From contig NC_065571.1 of the NCBI RefSeq assembly GCF_937616625.2, positions 48,407,651-48,471,650 on the forward strand: 64,000 bases of DNA, written 5' to 3'. Source of the DNA: Mercurialis annua. Its lineage: Eukaryota > Streptophyta > Magnoliopsida > Malpighiales > Euphorbiaceae. Shown here in pieces: positions 1 to 11,374 of this stretch. The position numbers were made by a program, and so were the translations under genes. The notes under the pieces were generated by a model that was given only the letters and a program-made list of their open reading frames with translations, was not told where the DNA came from and made no database searches. Position 1 is the first letter of the stretch; each line of letters begins with the position of its first letter.

Positions 1-808
1 GATAAAAATTATGATTCAAAATATAATTGTTCAAGACGGAAATGACGTTGGTATTTACTGAAATAAACTTAATTGTACACTGTATGTATGCATGACGTGT
101 TTTTCTAAATATAATTGCAGGGTATGTTTTTTAAAAAAATTACGAGATACTCCTCTATTTAATAATATAATGTCGGCCAACTTTGAAGTTAGTCTTCTTG
201 CCAGTATTACAGCTATGCTATGAAATAAATATGCATTTTTGGTACACAATCTTAACAATCAGCTTGAAATCCGGGGTTCCACTCAATGTGTCGTCTAGTG
301 CTATCAATGACTAATCAATTACAGAGATGGTTGTTGTCCACCCAATTTTCTTTTCGCTTTACCATACACTCCCACAATAAATAATATAAATACCATGTTC
401 TCTGAATTACACATGCCACTAACAACTATATTTTTCCTTTCTATTGCATGATTTGTTTTTTCCAGTCTGCAAAAAATATAGGCGAAGCTAACATTCAAGG
501 TGCGTTATTTGCTCAATTGTAATTGCAAACTAAGCAGCTTTGTATTTTTCAATACATTTACATTTTTTTCAGCTAGGAGCGTCATTATGGAGAAAATCAA
601 AGAAAGATATTATTGGATGGAAAATATCAAAGTTCTTACGCCAAACATACTCAAATGCTACGTTTTCGAGAGGCTATTCCGCACAACTACAAAGCTGTTA
701 GGAAAAAGGATTCATGGATACTGTGTACATAGTCACATGCCGGCATCCACGTTTCGATGTTGAATTTGTTGACTGCAAATTGGGAATTAAGCTTTTCGGT
801 CCAACCAG

Positions 809-873
<65 letters not shown>

Positions 874-999
874 AAAAGCTTAACATAACTATGAATTAGG
901 AAAGTATGAATTAGGAAAGTATATACGATAAGAAAAATTGTATAAATACTATGTTAGTGCTATAAGTAGGCAATATGCGATCAAAGTAGTTGATCTTTA
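1..999. other. AT-rich intergenic DNA, no gene recognised
   Basis: No open reading frame here has recognisable domains or codon structure. The only distinct feature is a (TA)n microsatellite at about 812-873. The short ORFs running through the TA tract are artefacts of the repeat. Confidence 0.6.
812..873. repeat. (TA)n microsatellite
   Basis: About 60 bases of uninterrupted TA dinucleotide. It can form a cruciform and is expected to be length-polymorphic. Confidence 0.95.
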
Positions 1000-1029
1000 T
1001 GTGTTAGGAAGTGATTTAAAGTATGTGGC

Positions 1030-1073
1030 AAAGATTTTAAATTCAAGGATGAATTTTTATACGGAGGGGAGAA
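1030..1073 (+). mobile_element. 3' end of a Ty3/gypsy internal region with polypurine tract
   Basis: The bases just before the LTR at 1074 read like the end of a gypsy pol gene followed by a purine-rich primer site (GGAGGGGAGAA). The same arrangement (GAGGACGAATTT, then a G-run ending in GAA) precedes the 3' LTR of the intact element at 43311. I infer that the LTR at 1074 is a 3' LTR whose element lost nearly all of its interior. Confidence 0.6.
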
Positions 1074-2078
1074 TGTAATACCCCGTAATTTTAAGTGAAT
1101 AAAATATGGCACGAAGTCAAATTTGGATAATTAAAATATTAAAAATAATATTTCGAGGTTCGAATACTAAGAAAAATCTTCGTAAAATACCTATTTTGTT
1201 TATCGAGGAATAAAAGTCAAGTTTGACAATTTTAGGTCGTAAAATTTAAATCACAGGAAGTGATTTAATAAACTGGGAGTATATAAATTAAATTGAATTT
1301 ACAATTAAATTTAATTTATAATTGTCCCTAAAAATATATCATGGTTATAGGTTTTTAAAATTTAAATTTGCGAATTTAAATTTTAATAATCGAATTTAAA
1401 CGAGACTAATAAAGCTTGAAAAATTAAAATAAAATAATTTATAAGTCCCGAGCGAATATTTTGATGTCAATATTCGCGAAATAATTTTAGGAAGGTATCG
1501 TCAAAATTTTATGAAATTTGGACGTAGTTTATTTTATTAAGTGGGTCTAATTTAGCCCTAATAAATCTTAAATGATTTATTAAAAATAAAATATAGGTTC
1601 TGTGATTTTTATTCTATTTACGAATTGTGGAATTCATGATTAAAATTTTATAAAATGAGTTCGTTGTCCGTTTTAGTGCGGACGATAATTAAGAATTTGG
1701 ATTAAAGTGCGAAATTGAGCTAGGGGCCAAAGTGGTCATTTGATCAAATGAACAGCAGCTTGTTCATTTGTTCATATTCTTCGACAGTAACAGAGAAACG
1801 ATGCCCTAACCTCGTTCTTTCATCGTTTTCGACTCTGATTCTCGTTTTCGACTCCGATTTCTTCGGTAATCCGCAAGTAGACGTGGTAATAATCACGAAT
1901 TTGAATTCAATTATATATAAAACGGTTTATAATCGAAGAAATTACGTTAACCGTATCGAACCGATTGAGTTTCTCATTAATTTAATGTTTAGATTTTCGA
2001 ATTCAAATTGGTTTGATGTTTTTGGACGGTTTCGGACGTCGAAACTAGGTCGGAATAGCCCGGGGAGCGGACCCCGAG

Positions 2079-2184
2079 GCTGTGCGCTGCACAGCAATGC
2101 TGTGCGTTCGCACAAACCATGGTGTGCGAACGCACACCATTTTTATGGTGTGCGAACGCACAGCCCGTCTGTGCGATCGCACAC
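2079..2184. repeat. Palindrome cluster in LTR (GTGTGCGAACGCACAC type)
   Basis: About five consecutive self-complementary units occur here: CTGTGCGCTGCACAG, TGTGCGTTCGCACA, GTGTGCGAACGCACAC, TGTGCGAACGCACA and TGTGCGATCGCACA. Spacers are 5-12 bases. The core TGTGCG-NN-CGCACA is kept while flanking bases and loops change. The position within the LTR corresponds to the clusters at 36719 and 44015. Confidence 0.9.
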
Positions 2185-3082
2185 CTCCTTTTATGAGACC
2201 ACACAACATTTTCTAAATGGGATTATTGTATTGTCGCCCTACCTCAAATCGGTCATTAAATTCGATTTAAATGGACGATAAAAACGTAGTTTTGGACGTT
2301 CAAAAGAGTTAAATGAATACTAATAGGAAAAGTATTAAAATTATTAAAACGATAAGACGTTTTAATTAAATTATGGGTTATATAAATCAATTAAAGGACG
2401 ATAAGTATAACTTAATAAAGTTATACGATTTTATTAAATATAGGAATCAAGAAACTAGAGTTTTAAAGTTAGTCGTACTCCGATATTAACATTTGATTAA
2501 ATGTTTAGATACGACCAGGCTAAGACTTCAGACGCAAGAAGTTAAAGTAGCAAAGTATTGGATAAGCAAGTTGTGAGTATACTCTATTACTTTTCGATAT
2601 TCGTAAATCCAAGTATTTTATATACTATCGGCTATACGAATTGCAACGTGATATGTGTTATATTTGGAAAATATACGTATGTATGTTTTATATGGATTTG
2701 TTTGTTATTTATTTATAAATATGTTGTGTTTGTTAATACCTTAAATGTAATAAAGATATTTTATATAAGGTAAAAGAAATGATAAAATAAGATACACAAC
2801 AATAATAAATAATAAACAAATATAAATTTATATAACATATGAAAAGAATCCTTAATAATAAAGATATGTGGTTAACGCAATATGTGTTATCAGGACGAGA
2901 CACAATAATAATGTATTACCTCATGGTTAATCATATTTTGTTAGTATGATTAAATTTGTGCCTATTATATGTTACTATTCAGTGTTCGAACTAGAGCATA
3001 GTTTAAGTTAAGACTTATCTTACCGGTGAAGTTAAATATTTACTATTATACTAAGATTGTGAGAGCGATTAGTATAATACGT

Positions 3083-3440
3083 ACAGAATACACCGGTTGG
3101 CTTTGCTATCGATGTAAGGCGACCAAAAAGTATCGGTTAGCTTTGCTATCAATATACATCGGTTGACTTCGCTATCGATGTCAGGCGTACAGTATACATC
3201 GGTTGGCCTTACTATCAATGTCAGGCGAATAGGACATACCTGTTAGCTTTGCTAACAATGTCAGACGTATGTGATACGTCAGCTAATTTAGCTAGCAATA
3301 TTAGGCGATTAAGTCACATGGTTAGCTTTGCTAACGATGTCAGACATATGAGCTACGTCAGCTAGTTTAGCTAACAACGTTAAGTGAATTAAATACGTAG
3401 GATAACTTTGCTACCAATGTCATACGAGTGAGGTTAAATT
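3083..3440. repeat. Tandem hairpin array in LTR
   Basis: About nine degenerate units of 35-45 bases have the pattern CATCGGTTNGCTTTGCTATCGATG plus a spacer ending TCAGGCG. Units fold on themselves: ACATCG...CGATGT (3156-3181) and GTTAGC-TTT-GCTAAC (3321-3335). Several units swap stem bases on both sides, for example AGCTA-ATT-TAGCT. Confidence 0.8.
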
Positions 3441-4094
3441 AAAGTGGTTATAAGTCAATAGTTATAGTTTATGAACTATTATGATTATATTGACTTTCAA
3501 AATATTTTGTATAAATATTACCAAGTTATTAAAAAGGGGTTTTATATAGTGAGTTTAAATAAAAAGAGTTTTGTAAATGTTTTCTAAAGACTTCATTTTA
3601 CGTAAAGGGACTTTAAAGTATTTTAGCCTTTACGTAATATTTATTAGTAATATTGTAAACTCACTCAGAAATATTTATATTTCTGACCCCGTTCTCCATC
3701 AAATTTTTACAGGAAAGTTCAGAGGGATTCAATGAAGGCTTTCGAAGTTTTATTTTTTTAGGAGTCATTTTATACAAGACATGCAAAGAAGATTTTACAT
3801 CTTAGAAGTCCGCAGTAGTCTAGTATTCTATATTTAATGTATAGATAAGTAGTTAAAGCGTTTTAACTCTGATGTTTATAAATGGGGTAATATGTTTTAT
3901 GAAAACACTTTATGCGTTATGATTATGTTTCAAATATGCAATATTGAATCTGTTTGCAACTGTTATTCTAAATTGTTAATCATAACGTTTTTAAAAACAA
4001 AAAATTTACAGGGGTTTCAGGCTTGCTACGGGTTTCGAAGCTACCACTCCCATTCCCTAGCGCCGGTCTCAGCCCACGAGATTGGGTCGTGACA

Positions 4095-5329
4095 AAGGAG
4101 ACTACCAACGGGACCCGGGACGTGACGAATGTGACATCGCTTCGCTATTTTCGAAGATTATGGATAGTAAGCGGTGAGTACATGCTACTCATGCGTATTT
4201 TAAGTATATTTATTGTGTGCTATACTATATATAAGTATTATATTGCATCGCATGACATATTATCTTATGGTTATATATATATGGTTTGTATATCGAATTA
4301 TCGATTATGTTGTTTGTGAAAACTAGCATATGATCTGTGGGATACGAGCTACCTATTGGGCGTCAATAGGCTGTGTGATCACCAGTGTCCGGGTCAGTCA
4401 TAGAATTAGTATCGATAGATGTTTGTACTTGAAAATGTTTGATATGAGCTCATTATATGATGACTATGTTTGGGAATGAGGAGGATTATATGTGATAGAT
4501 ACGAGGTTAACTCGGTGGAACTATCTCAAGACATGTATCTAGTGAGTTAACTCGATTGAACTATCTCGGGACTCACACCTTGGGATTAAGAAGTGGCATG
4601 AGTTAACTCGGTTGAACTATCTCGGGACTATGCCACGTGGTAGCGGTTAACTCGGTCGAACTATCTCGGGACCGTACCACTTTGATTAAAATGATTTGAC
4701 ACAATGTGAATGGATATGACATGAGTAGGATGTCGATAGGAAATTGTATAAGATTAAGATTAAGGTTTCGATCGGATCAATTACTTGAAATATATAATAT
4801 GTTCATATATATACTTGTTCTGTTTTTAAAGCGATGTTATTTTGAGTAGTACCATTAGTAGTGTGTACTCACTCAGCTTTCAGCTGACCCCGTTGATGTT
4901 TATCCCTTTCAGGTGGCTAGAGTCGGATCAGACAATCAACTTCTTTTGTGTCAGAAGTCTTTGGCTTGTGCATAGTACAAAGTTTCCTTAACGCTGCAGT
5001 AGTATACGGTGACCAGTTGTGGCCTAGTATAGTAAGGTCCTTGAATGCTGTGTATATGTTCTGGTTAGGCTACACTTTATTATATGACCGTTATAGTGTT
5101 GTTTATGTTAACAACATTTTTGTATAGATCGATAGACGGGCCAGTACGTACGAGGTACGGAAGTTGAATGCCCACATGTATCGTATAGATCGAAGAGTAT
5201 ATATTTATACATTGAAATGTTTAAATTAGTTGCGAAAAATTTATAGTGATTTTAGCCTTGCTACAGGTTTCAGAGTTACCACTCCCATTCCCTAGCGCCG
5301 ATCTCGGCCCTCGGTTTTGAATTGTGACA
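4095..5329 (+). repeat. 5'-truncated LTR of a second, divergent Tekay-like copy
   Basis: It ends with the family's terminal block and ATTGTGACA at 5329. It shares the CCTATTG...CAATAGG hairpin (4352-4370) and the ACTCACTCAG...CTGACCCC module (4868-4890) with the other LTRs. Its 5' half is missing: it begins directly at the end of the preceding LTR. Its right edge cuts into the Copia reverse transcriptase reading frame. No PBS was found after its end. Confidence 0.75.
4490..4682. repeat. Four hairpins with constant loop and varying stems
   Basis: The loop segment TAACTCGG...TATCTCGGGA is repeated four times. Each copy is bracketed by its own complementary arms: TAGATAC/GTATCTA, GTGAGT/ACTCAC, GTGGCAT/ATGCCAC and GTGGTA/TACCAC. 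The fourth also pairs CGG with CCG inside the arm. The solo LTR at 25764 has the same arrangement on the other strand. Confidence 0.85.
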
Positions 5330-6856
5330 ACAACCAATGGCTTTGCAACCGGGAGGCAGATCAGATAAATGCCACGTCTTATTGGTAACTAACAAATTCA
5401 TGTCGTCGTTTATGGCTTCTTGCCAGAGATCAAAATCTAGAGAAGTTAAAGCTTCCTGAAGATTATCAGGATCCTCCTCTAAGGAGTAGACATGGAAATC
5501 AGAACCATAATCTTTCAAAGTTCTTGCTCTTTTACTTCTTCTGACCTCTGGTTCTGTATCATTAGTAATCTTACTACTCCTTACCACAGGAGTATTACTG
5601 GATGATTCGCCCCCACAATTTGCCAATTTAAAAGGAAATTTTTGTTCATAAAAATCAGCATCCACAGATTCAATAATCACTCGTGCAGTCAAGTCAAAAA
5701 ATCTACAGGCTTTACTATTGACTGCATACCCAATGAATAAACATTCATAGGCTCTACTTGCTAATTTTATTCTTTTCGGGTCAGGAATCTGAACATAGGC
5801 TAAACAGTCCCAAGTTCTCAAATAAGACAAATTTGGTTTTCTTTTCTTTATTATCTCATAAGGAGAAATCTTACTGTTTAATTTCGGAACTCGGTTGAGC
5901 ACATAACAAACAGTCAACAGAATCTCTCCCCACCAATAAGGTGCAGCACCAGAATTCAATAAAAGAGACACCACAACTTTGGTAAATGTTCTATTTTTTC
6001 TCTCGGCTTTACCGTTCATTTCAGGTGAATATGGTGCAGTCCTTTCATGTACAATACCATGCGAGTTATAGAATTCTATAAACAAGCTTGATTCATATTC
6101 TCTAACTCTGTCACTTCGAAATCTTTCGATTTTCTTATTGAATTGAATTTCAATTTCTGAAACAAATAACTTGACCATGTCAAGTGCATCACTTTTATTT
6201 TTCATCAAATACACATATGTGAAATAAGAACAATAATCAATAAAAATAATGAAATAACGTTTACCACTCCTGGTCAAAGTCTCATCAAGTTCACATATGT
6301 CAGAATGTATTAAATCTAAAGGTTCAGATTCTCTAAAGACTGATCTATGTGAAGTTTTAGTTATTTTCGCTAAACTACAGAATTCACATTTTTCAAACTC
6401 AGTTTGGTTTAATTTAGGAATTAATCTCAGGGTGCTCATATTGCTAACTATTCTTTTATTCACATGACAGAGTCTAGAATGCCAAATATTAAAATCACAC
6501 ACCAAGTAAACAGAATCAACAACTTTATTGATAACTTCAACATTCAACTTAAACATACCCTCACAAGCATAACCCTTTCCCACAAAAATATCATTTCTAA
6601 TAATGGTGTACAAATCTCCCTCAATAGTTTGAAAAAACCCTGCCTTGTTGAGAAGATAGCCAGACACCAGATTTTTCCTCATCATAGGAGTGTGCATCAC
6701 CTCCTTCAAGATTAGTGTCTTCCCTGAGGTAAATTTCAGTTCGACACTACCAATACCAGCAACAATAGTGGTGTGAGTATCACCCAACAACACTTTCTTA
6801 CCATCAACAGTAGTGTATGTTTTAAACATAGCACGATAGCGCCGGTGTCTACCCAT
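5330..6856 (-). pseudogene. Copia pol fragment: protease-integrase-start of RT
   Basis: About 509 codons are open before the junction with the LTR, and the ORF runs 17 codons further into LTR sequence. It starts in the protease remainder and then shows the GAG-pre-integrase region with an HHCC zinc site (H near LWHSRLCHVN, CXXC in FEKCEFCSLAK). The integrase core has D in HSDICELD, D in the altered FRSDRVREYE (normally SDNGXEY) and E in MNGKAERKNR. The GKAERKNRT motif is typical of Copia. The C-terminal segment ends at the RT entry motif NKTWHLSDLPPGCKAIG and is replaced by LTR sequence. The DTGA protease motif is in a different frame, immediately 5' at about 6858-6870. A short deletion next to it shifts the frame, so the protease is dead. 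Confidence 0.88.
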
Positions 6857-7847
6857 TACCCATTTGATCCACCGACAAGGTTGATCTCAGCCATCATTTC
6901 AGTAATCATAGCCGTGAACGGCTCTTTAGTCAGGTTAGCCTGCGGGGCAGTATTTGGCCTATTCCGACACTTGTGTTCCATATGACTTGGTTTCCCACAG
7001 CTAAAGCACATAAATTGTGGCAAGTCATTTCTGACATGTGGTTGTTGTCTCACATTATGGTTCCTTGGAGGATTGCCATTTTGATTTTTATTACGGTTCA
7101 CATTTTGGCTTGTGTTCGAATTGCGATTCTGATTCTTAAATTTTTTGCTATTTGACTTCAGATTCGCCGAACCAAACTTTCTAGTGTTGTTTGAAACAAC
7201 AATCACCTCATCTCTCTGGTCCTGTTTCCTTGTCTCTTCCTCAATTCGAAGGCGAGTAATCAAACTTTCCAATGAAAACTCTTTAGTTTTGTGCCTGAGA
7301 GAGTTCTTAAAATCCTTCCACGAAGGAGGTAACTTATCAATTAAAAAAGCAACTTGAAATTGTTCATCGAGAACCATACCTTCAGAGATGATTTCATGAG
7401 CAATTTTCTGCAACTCATGAGACTGCGCCTCGACAGATTTGTCATCCGTCATTTGATATTTGAGATAGCGACTGACATCATATTTTTTTGTTTCAGCCTC
7501 CTTAGTGTCATATTTTTTCTGCAGTGCCTCCCAAATCTCCTTGGCAGTTTTGTCATTGTTGTAGTAGTCATACAGATCATCATTGAGTGCATTAAGAATG
7601 AAATTTTTTCACAGATAATCATTCATCATCCATTGTTGCAAATCAGCATTATGTTTTTCTTTTCTTCATCAAGAGTAAATTCATCACCAACAGGCATATC
7701 CATAGTCAAAACAGAAACATCCTTTTTCATTGTTAGGAAAAACTCAGTTTTCTGCCTCCAACGCTTGAGGTGTAAACCTTCAAAACGGAAGGGTTTGTTA
7801 GCGTCAAAAGCAGTGGAGTTCGAACCAGCAACATCAATAGTATCCAT
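6856..7847 (-). pseudogene. Copia gag (frameshifted)
   Basis: The N-terminus at 7847 reads MDTIDVAGSN and then FEGLHLKRWRQKTEFFL, the usual opening of plant Copia gag (UBN2/DUF4219 family). The frame breaks near 7626. The middle, with EALQKKYDTKEAETKKY-like sequence, is in other frames, and an open frame resumes at 7452. The C-terminal part has a basic, Asn-rich stretch and a CCHC zinc knuckle, CFSCGKPSHMEHKC. Gag would form the virus-like particle and bind RNA. At least one frameshift prevents a full-length product. Confidence 0.85.
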
Positions 7848-8413
7848 GGCAGAAACTGAACACTCTTAAATCTGTTAGTACAATTTGATAAAAGTACAGA
7901 ATAATAAAAATATCAAACATTGATGTTACTGGCTGAGTCGCGGACTAGGTCGGTTTCTTTAAGACGTTTCGCGGCTCTGCCTCTCTTGGTCCAAGTAGTC
8001 TGTCAACCACAGTCGCCTTCAGGATAAAACAGCCAAAACTGAAAAGAAAAATTTATTTGGAAAAAACGTGGCTATAAATGAAGGAGTTACAAGAGTTACA
8101 AATCTGAAAGGTCTCTTTGTATCTGGACATGTTTTATGTTGTGAATAAAATATTATCAAAAAATAATAATAGTGCTTGAACCCAACCAACCAAACCAAAC
8201 CAAACCGGCCAATCGGCCGGACGGACAGACGGCGCGCGTGTGTGGTTAATCGGGAAGGATTTAACTCCTTACCCATTCACAAAATTGGGTACCCCTTAGG
8301 GCCCAAACCCAAATGGCAAACCTTGCCCTTATAAACATATTAGTTGGTTCTCACCCAAGCAATGTGGGAAAAATGCACTTTCTTTATTTTTCAATTTTCA
8401 CTTAAATACAACA
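7848..8413 (-). other. Probable Copia 5' leader and/or 5' LTR remnant
   Basis: The sequence upstream of gag on the minus strand is GC-richer than its surroundings and ends where homology to the tandem unit (copy A) begins, about 8409. The outermost minus-strand bases read TGTTGTATTT, compatible with an LTR start. I could not find a primer-binding site or the inner LTR edge, so the division into leader and LTR is open. Confidence 0.4.
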
Positions 8414-10240
8414 ATATTTAATCAAATGTGAACCAAGTATGCTCAACAAAAACATGATTCGTCACACAAAAAATATGGTTAACATAATTTTTTTAAACAC
8501 TGAATTTATGTAGAGGTTCATATTAGAGCATTATCATCATGAATAAGTAACTAACTTATGCATCACGTTTAAGGAAAATAATAGAAAATATACCGTCAAA
8601 TAAAAAAGATAAGATATATTTTTAGGCTGGAAATTTGCATGGAATGAGTTATAGTTGCTCATTGATTTGACAAGAAGATAACAAAAAATAAAAAAGAGTA
8701 TGTTAATCAATTATCTAGTGTCAGCGTGCTAATGTGATGTGATGTACACAGTACTTATTTACGTAAAACAGGCTCTGCTCATTAACCTTAACTTTATTAT
8801 TATCATTAGTATATCCCCGTATTTGTGTGGAACTAAAATAATATTTAATTAAAACAAATTTATTAAAAGAATTTAAACAAAAAATGTAAATGGAATATAA
8901 ATCACTGGAAACTGTCTAGTCAGTGCCACAACAAGAAAAATTAACAGAGTTAAAAAAAATAGACAGCATGGATGGTTGGGATATTAAATTAAAGTATAAG
9001 GATAATTGAAATATGAATTAAAGTTTAGGGACGGTTGTGGGAATAGAGCAAAGTTTAAGGACGGTGGGTGAAAATTACCCACTAGTGACCCGATTATTAA
9101 TACTGCTTCTCCTCCCTCCCATCTTCACCCTTCACCTTCTTTACTGATTTCTCTCAAATTTTATAACTCTTTCAATCACTCAAAGAAAATGGATCCTCCT
9201 CCTCCTCCTCAAGTTCAACAAGTTGAACATGTTAATGAAATGTCAGAAGGCATCAAGATCTTTTTTTTTGTTTGGCGGCTGCCTCATGTATATATTTTAT
9301 TGTAGTGATGAGTTTCTATTCTAAGCAATGTAAGGTCTACCCACATTACCCTAAAATGAGTGATCCTGTTTATTTCTGTTTCCTTTTCTTTTTTATCATT
9401 CTTTCACTTTTTTATGTTCTTTATGTTTTTCGTAATGGAAGCATTGTGAACTTTTTGGGGGTATTTTGAAGGAAACGTTTGCTACGATAGCTTAATAAAG
9501 TGGATTGCTCATTTTCAAACCACTTTATGGTTTCTTAAACTTAAATCTATTTCCAAATTATTATATAATATAGTTATTTGTGTGGGGTGGGGGGTGGGTG
9601 GGGGCGGGGGTGGTGGTTATATTTATAGAATTATAGGGTCCAATATAAATTTACATATTGTAGGAGGATTTGCAGCATTAGGGTTTCTTTCGTTAGGTCT
9701 TTTTTTAATTTTTAAATCAGAATCACTTATAATAAGGGCTGTTTTTTTGTGTTTGTTTAGGTTTAGCAAAAAGAAATGATATAAAATACTCTATTTATAT
9801 TGCTACTTCAGCTTCTTTGGGTGTTATTTTTTTATGGGTATGTCAATTACTAATTATTTGGCAGAAGAGAAAGCTTGGGTTCAAGCTTCTCTTCAAATGC
9901 AACCCCAACAACCCGCTGAAGAAGCTGCTCTTCAAATGCAACCCCAACAACAAGCTGAAGTGTGAGCTTTCTCCTAATTCTTTGAATTAATAGAGTTGCT
10001 GATGAAGTACATGCTGGAATACTCATTAATGGTGCTTTGAAATTTAATGACTGATATTTGTTTTTTTATGTTTTTTTGCTTTTTAATGAAATGAGATGTT
10101 TCGGTTATTATTAATTTCCATGTGCTTGTACTGTTTTCTTAATTTTTAGTATTTTTTTTATATCAGATTTTATATTTTTATTTTTTATTATATCAAATTA
10201 CAATTCAACAGTCACTATTATAAAAAATTAAAATTATAGC
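8409..10240 (+). repeat. Tandem segmental unit, copy A
   Basis: It begins ACAATATTTAATCAAATGTGAACC. The same start recurs at about 10241 (copy B) and 25127 (copy C). Copies A and B align over their whole length: promoter region, ORF and 3' region. The period is about 1.8 kb once the MITE and Athila insertions in copy B are discounted. Copy A carries the broken membrane-protein gene at 9189. Confidence 0.85.
9189..9965 (+). pseudogene. Broken paralogue of the small membrane protein gene (copy A)
   Basis: It starts ATGGATCCTCCTCC like the gene at 11375 and is collinear with it. The run of nine T after AAGATC (about 9260) is one base shorter than the equivalent segment in copy B. This shifts the frame and gives a stop (TAG) at about 9303. 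The second exon has an expanded G-rich tract (about 9581-9616) and another shift near 9770, ending FSKKK. The C-terminal Gln-rich tail is still readable (QMQPQQPAEEA...). The pattern is that of a recent duplicate decaying without selection. Confidence 0.8.
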
Positions 10241-10498
10241 ACAATATTTAATCAAATGTGAACCAAATATGCTCAACAAAAACATGATTCATCACAGAAA
10301 AAATATGGTATATGTAGAGGTTCAGATTAGAGCATTATCATCATGAATAAGTAATTAACTTATGCATCACGTTTAAGGAAAACAATAGAAAATATATAGT
10401 CAAATAAAAAAGATAAAATATATTATTAGGCTGGAAATTTGCATGGAATAGGTTATAGGTGCTCATTGATTTGACAAGAAGATAACAAAAAATAAAAA

Positions 10499-10868
10499 GG
10501 GTTAATTTCTAAAAAAATCACGAACTTTACACGAAATTTCATTTTAATCATGAACTTTAAAAGTTGTCATTTAAAGGCACGAACTTTCATTTTGTTTCAA
10601 ATCTATCGCCAAAGTAAAATCCGATGTATTTTATCGAACCAAAAATTCCTAATCCTATATACTATAACTAAAAGATAATAAGATTTAATGTCGATTTATA
10701 ATTTGGGTCTTTCATTAATGATTTATTAAAGAATTTAGTCAACAAAAATACACTGAAATGATAGATTTGAAACAAAATGAAAGTTCGTGCCTTTAAATGA
10801 CAACTTTTAAAGTTCATGATTAAAATGAAACTTCGTGTAAAGTTCGTGATTTTTTTAGGAATTAACCC
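10499..10868. mobile_element. MULE-type MITE, 370 bp
   Basis: The element starts GGGTTAATT and ends AATTAACCC. Its inverted repeats exceed 100 bp, including the mirrored segments CACGAACTTTACACGAA and its complement near the right end. It is flanked by a perfect 9-bp duplication AAATAAAAA (10490-10498 and 10869-10877), as expected for Mutator-like transposition. Copy A of the tandem unit has the empty site near 8690. Confidence 0.9.
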
Positions 10869-11374
10869 AAATAAAAAAGAGTGTGTTAATCAATTATCTT
10901 GTGTCGGCTTGCTAATGTGATGTGATGTACAGTACTCATTTACGTAAAACAGGCTCTGCTCATTAACCTTAACTTTATTACTCTCATTAGTATATCCCCG
11001 TAATTGTGTGGAACTAAAATAATATTTAATTAAAAAATAATTTTATTAAAAGAATCTAAACAAAAAATGTAAATGGAATATAAATCACTGGAAACTTTCT
11101 AGTTAGTGCCACAACAACAAAAATTAACAGAGTTAAAAAAAAAATAGACAACATAAATGGTTGGGATATTAAATTAAAGTATAAGAATAATTGGGATATG
11201 AATTAAAGTTTAGGGACGGTTGGGGGAAATAGAGCAAAGTTTAAGGACGGTGGGTGAAAATTATCCACTAGTGACCCGATTATTAATACTGCTTCTCCTC
11301 CCTCCCATCTTCACCCTTCACATTCTTTACTGATTTCTCTCAAATTTTATAACTCTTTCAATCATTCTAAAAAA

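Larger units (their letters stand above)
1074..4094 (+). repeat. LTR of a Tekay-like Ty3/gypsy retrotransposon (3' LTR, element truncated)
   Basis: It starts TGTAATACCCC and ends GGTCGTGACA, the same termini as the intact element's LTRs at 36015 and 43311. The terminal block GCTTGCTACGGGTTTCG...CCCATTCCCTAGCGCCGGTCTC is shared by all four LTR types in the window. It is 3021 bp and carries a palindrome cluster (2079-2184), a hairpin tandem array (about 3083-3440) and the fixed-flank hairpin (3661-3690). No target site duplication flanks it: the left side is internal element sequence and the right side is a different LTR fragment. No primer-binding site follows. Confidence 0.85.
5330..7847 (-). 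mobile_element. Ty1/Copia retrotransposon, 3'-truncated and degenerate
   Basis: Minus-strand order is gag, protease, integrase, start of reverse transcriptase. The element is cut within the first RT motif, where an LTR has replaced everything downstream; RNase H and the 3' LTR are missing. Reading frames are broken in gag (near 7626 and 7452) and between gag and protease (near 6856). No target duplication can be determined. Confidence 0.9.

Noticed and set aside
698..899. Two ORFs encoding (IY)n peptides
   Set aside because: They are produced entirely by the TA microsatellite.
1074..4094. Solo LTR interpretation for the first LTR
   Set aside because: The bases on its left are the polypurine end of an internal region and no target duplication exists, so a truncated element fits better.
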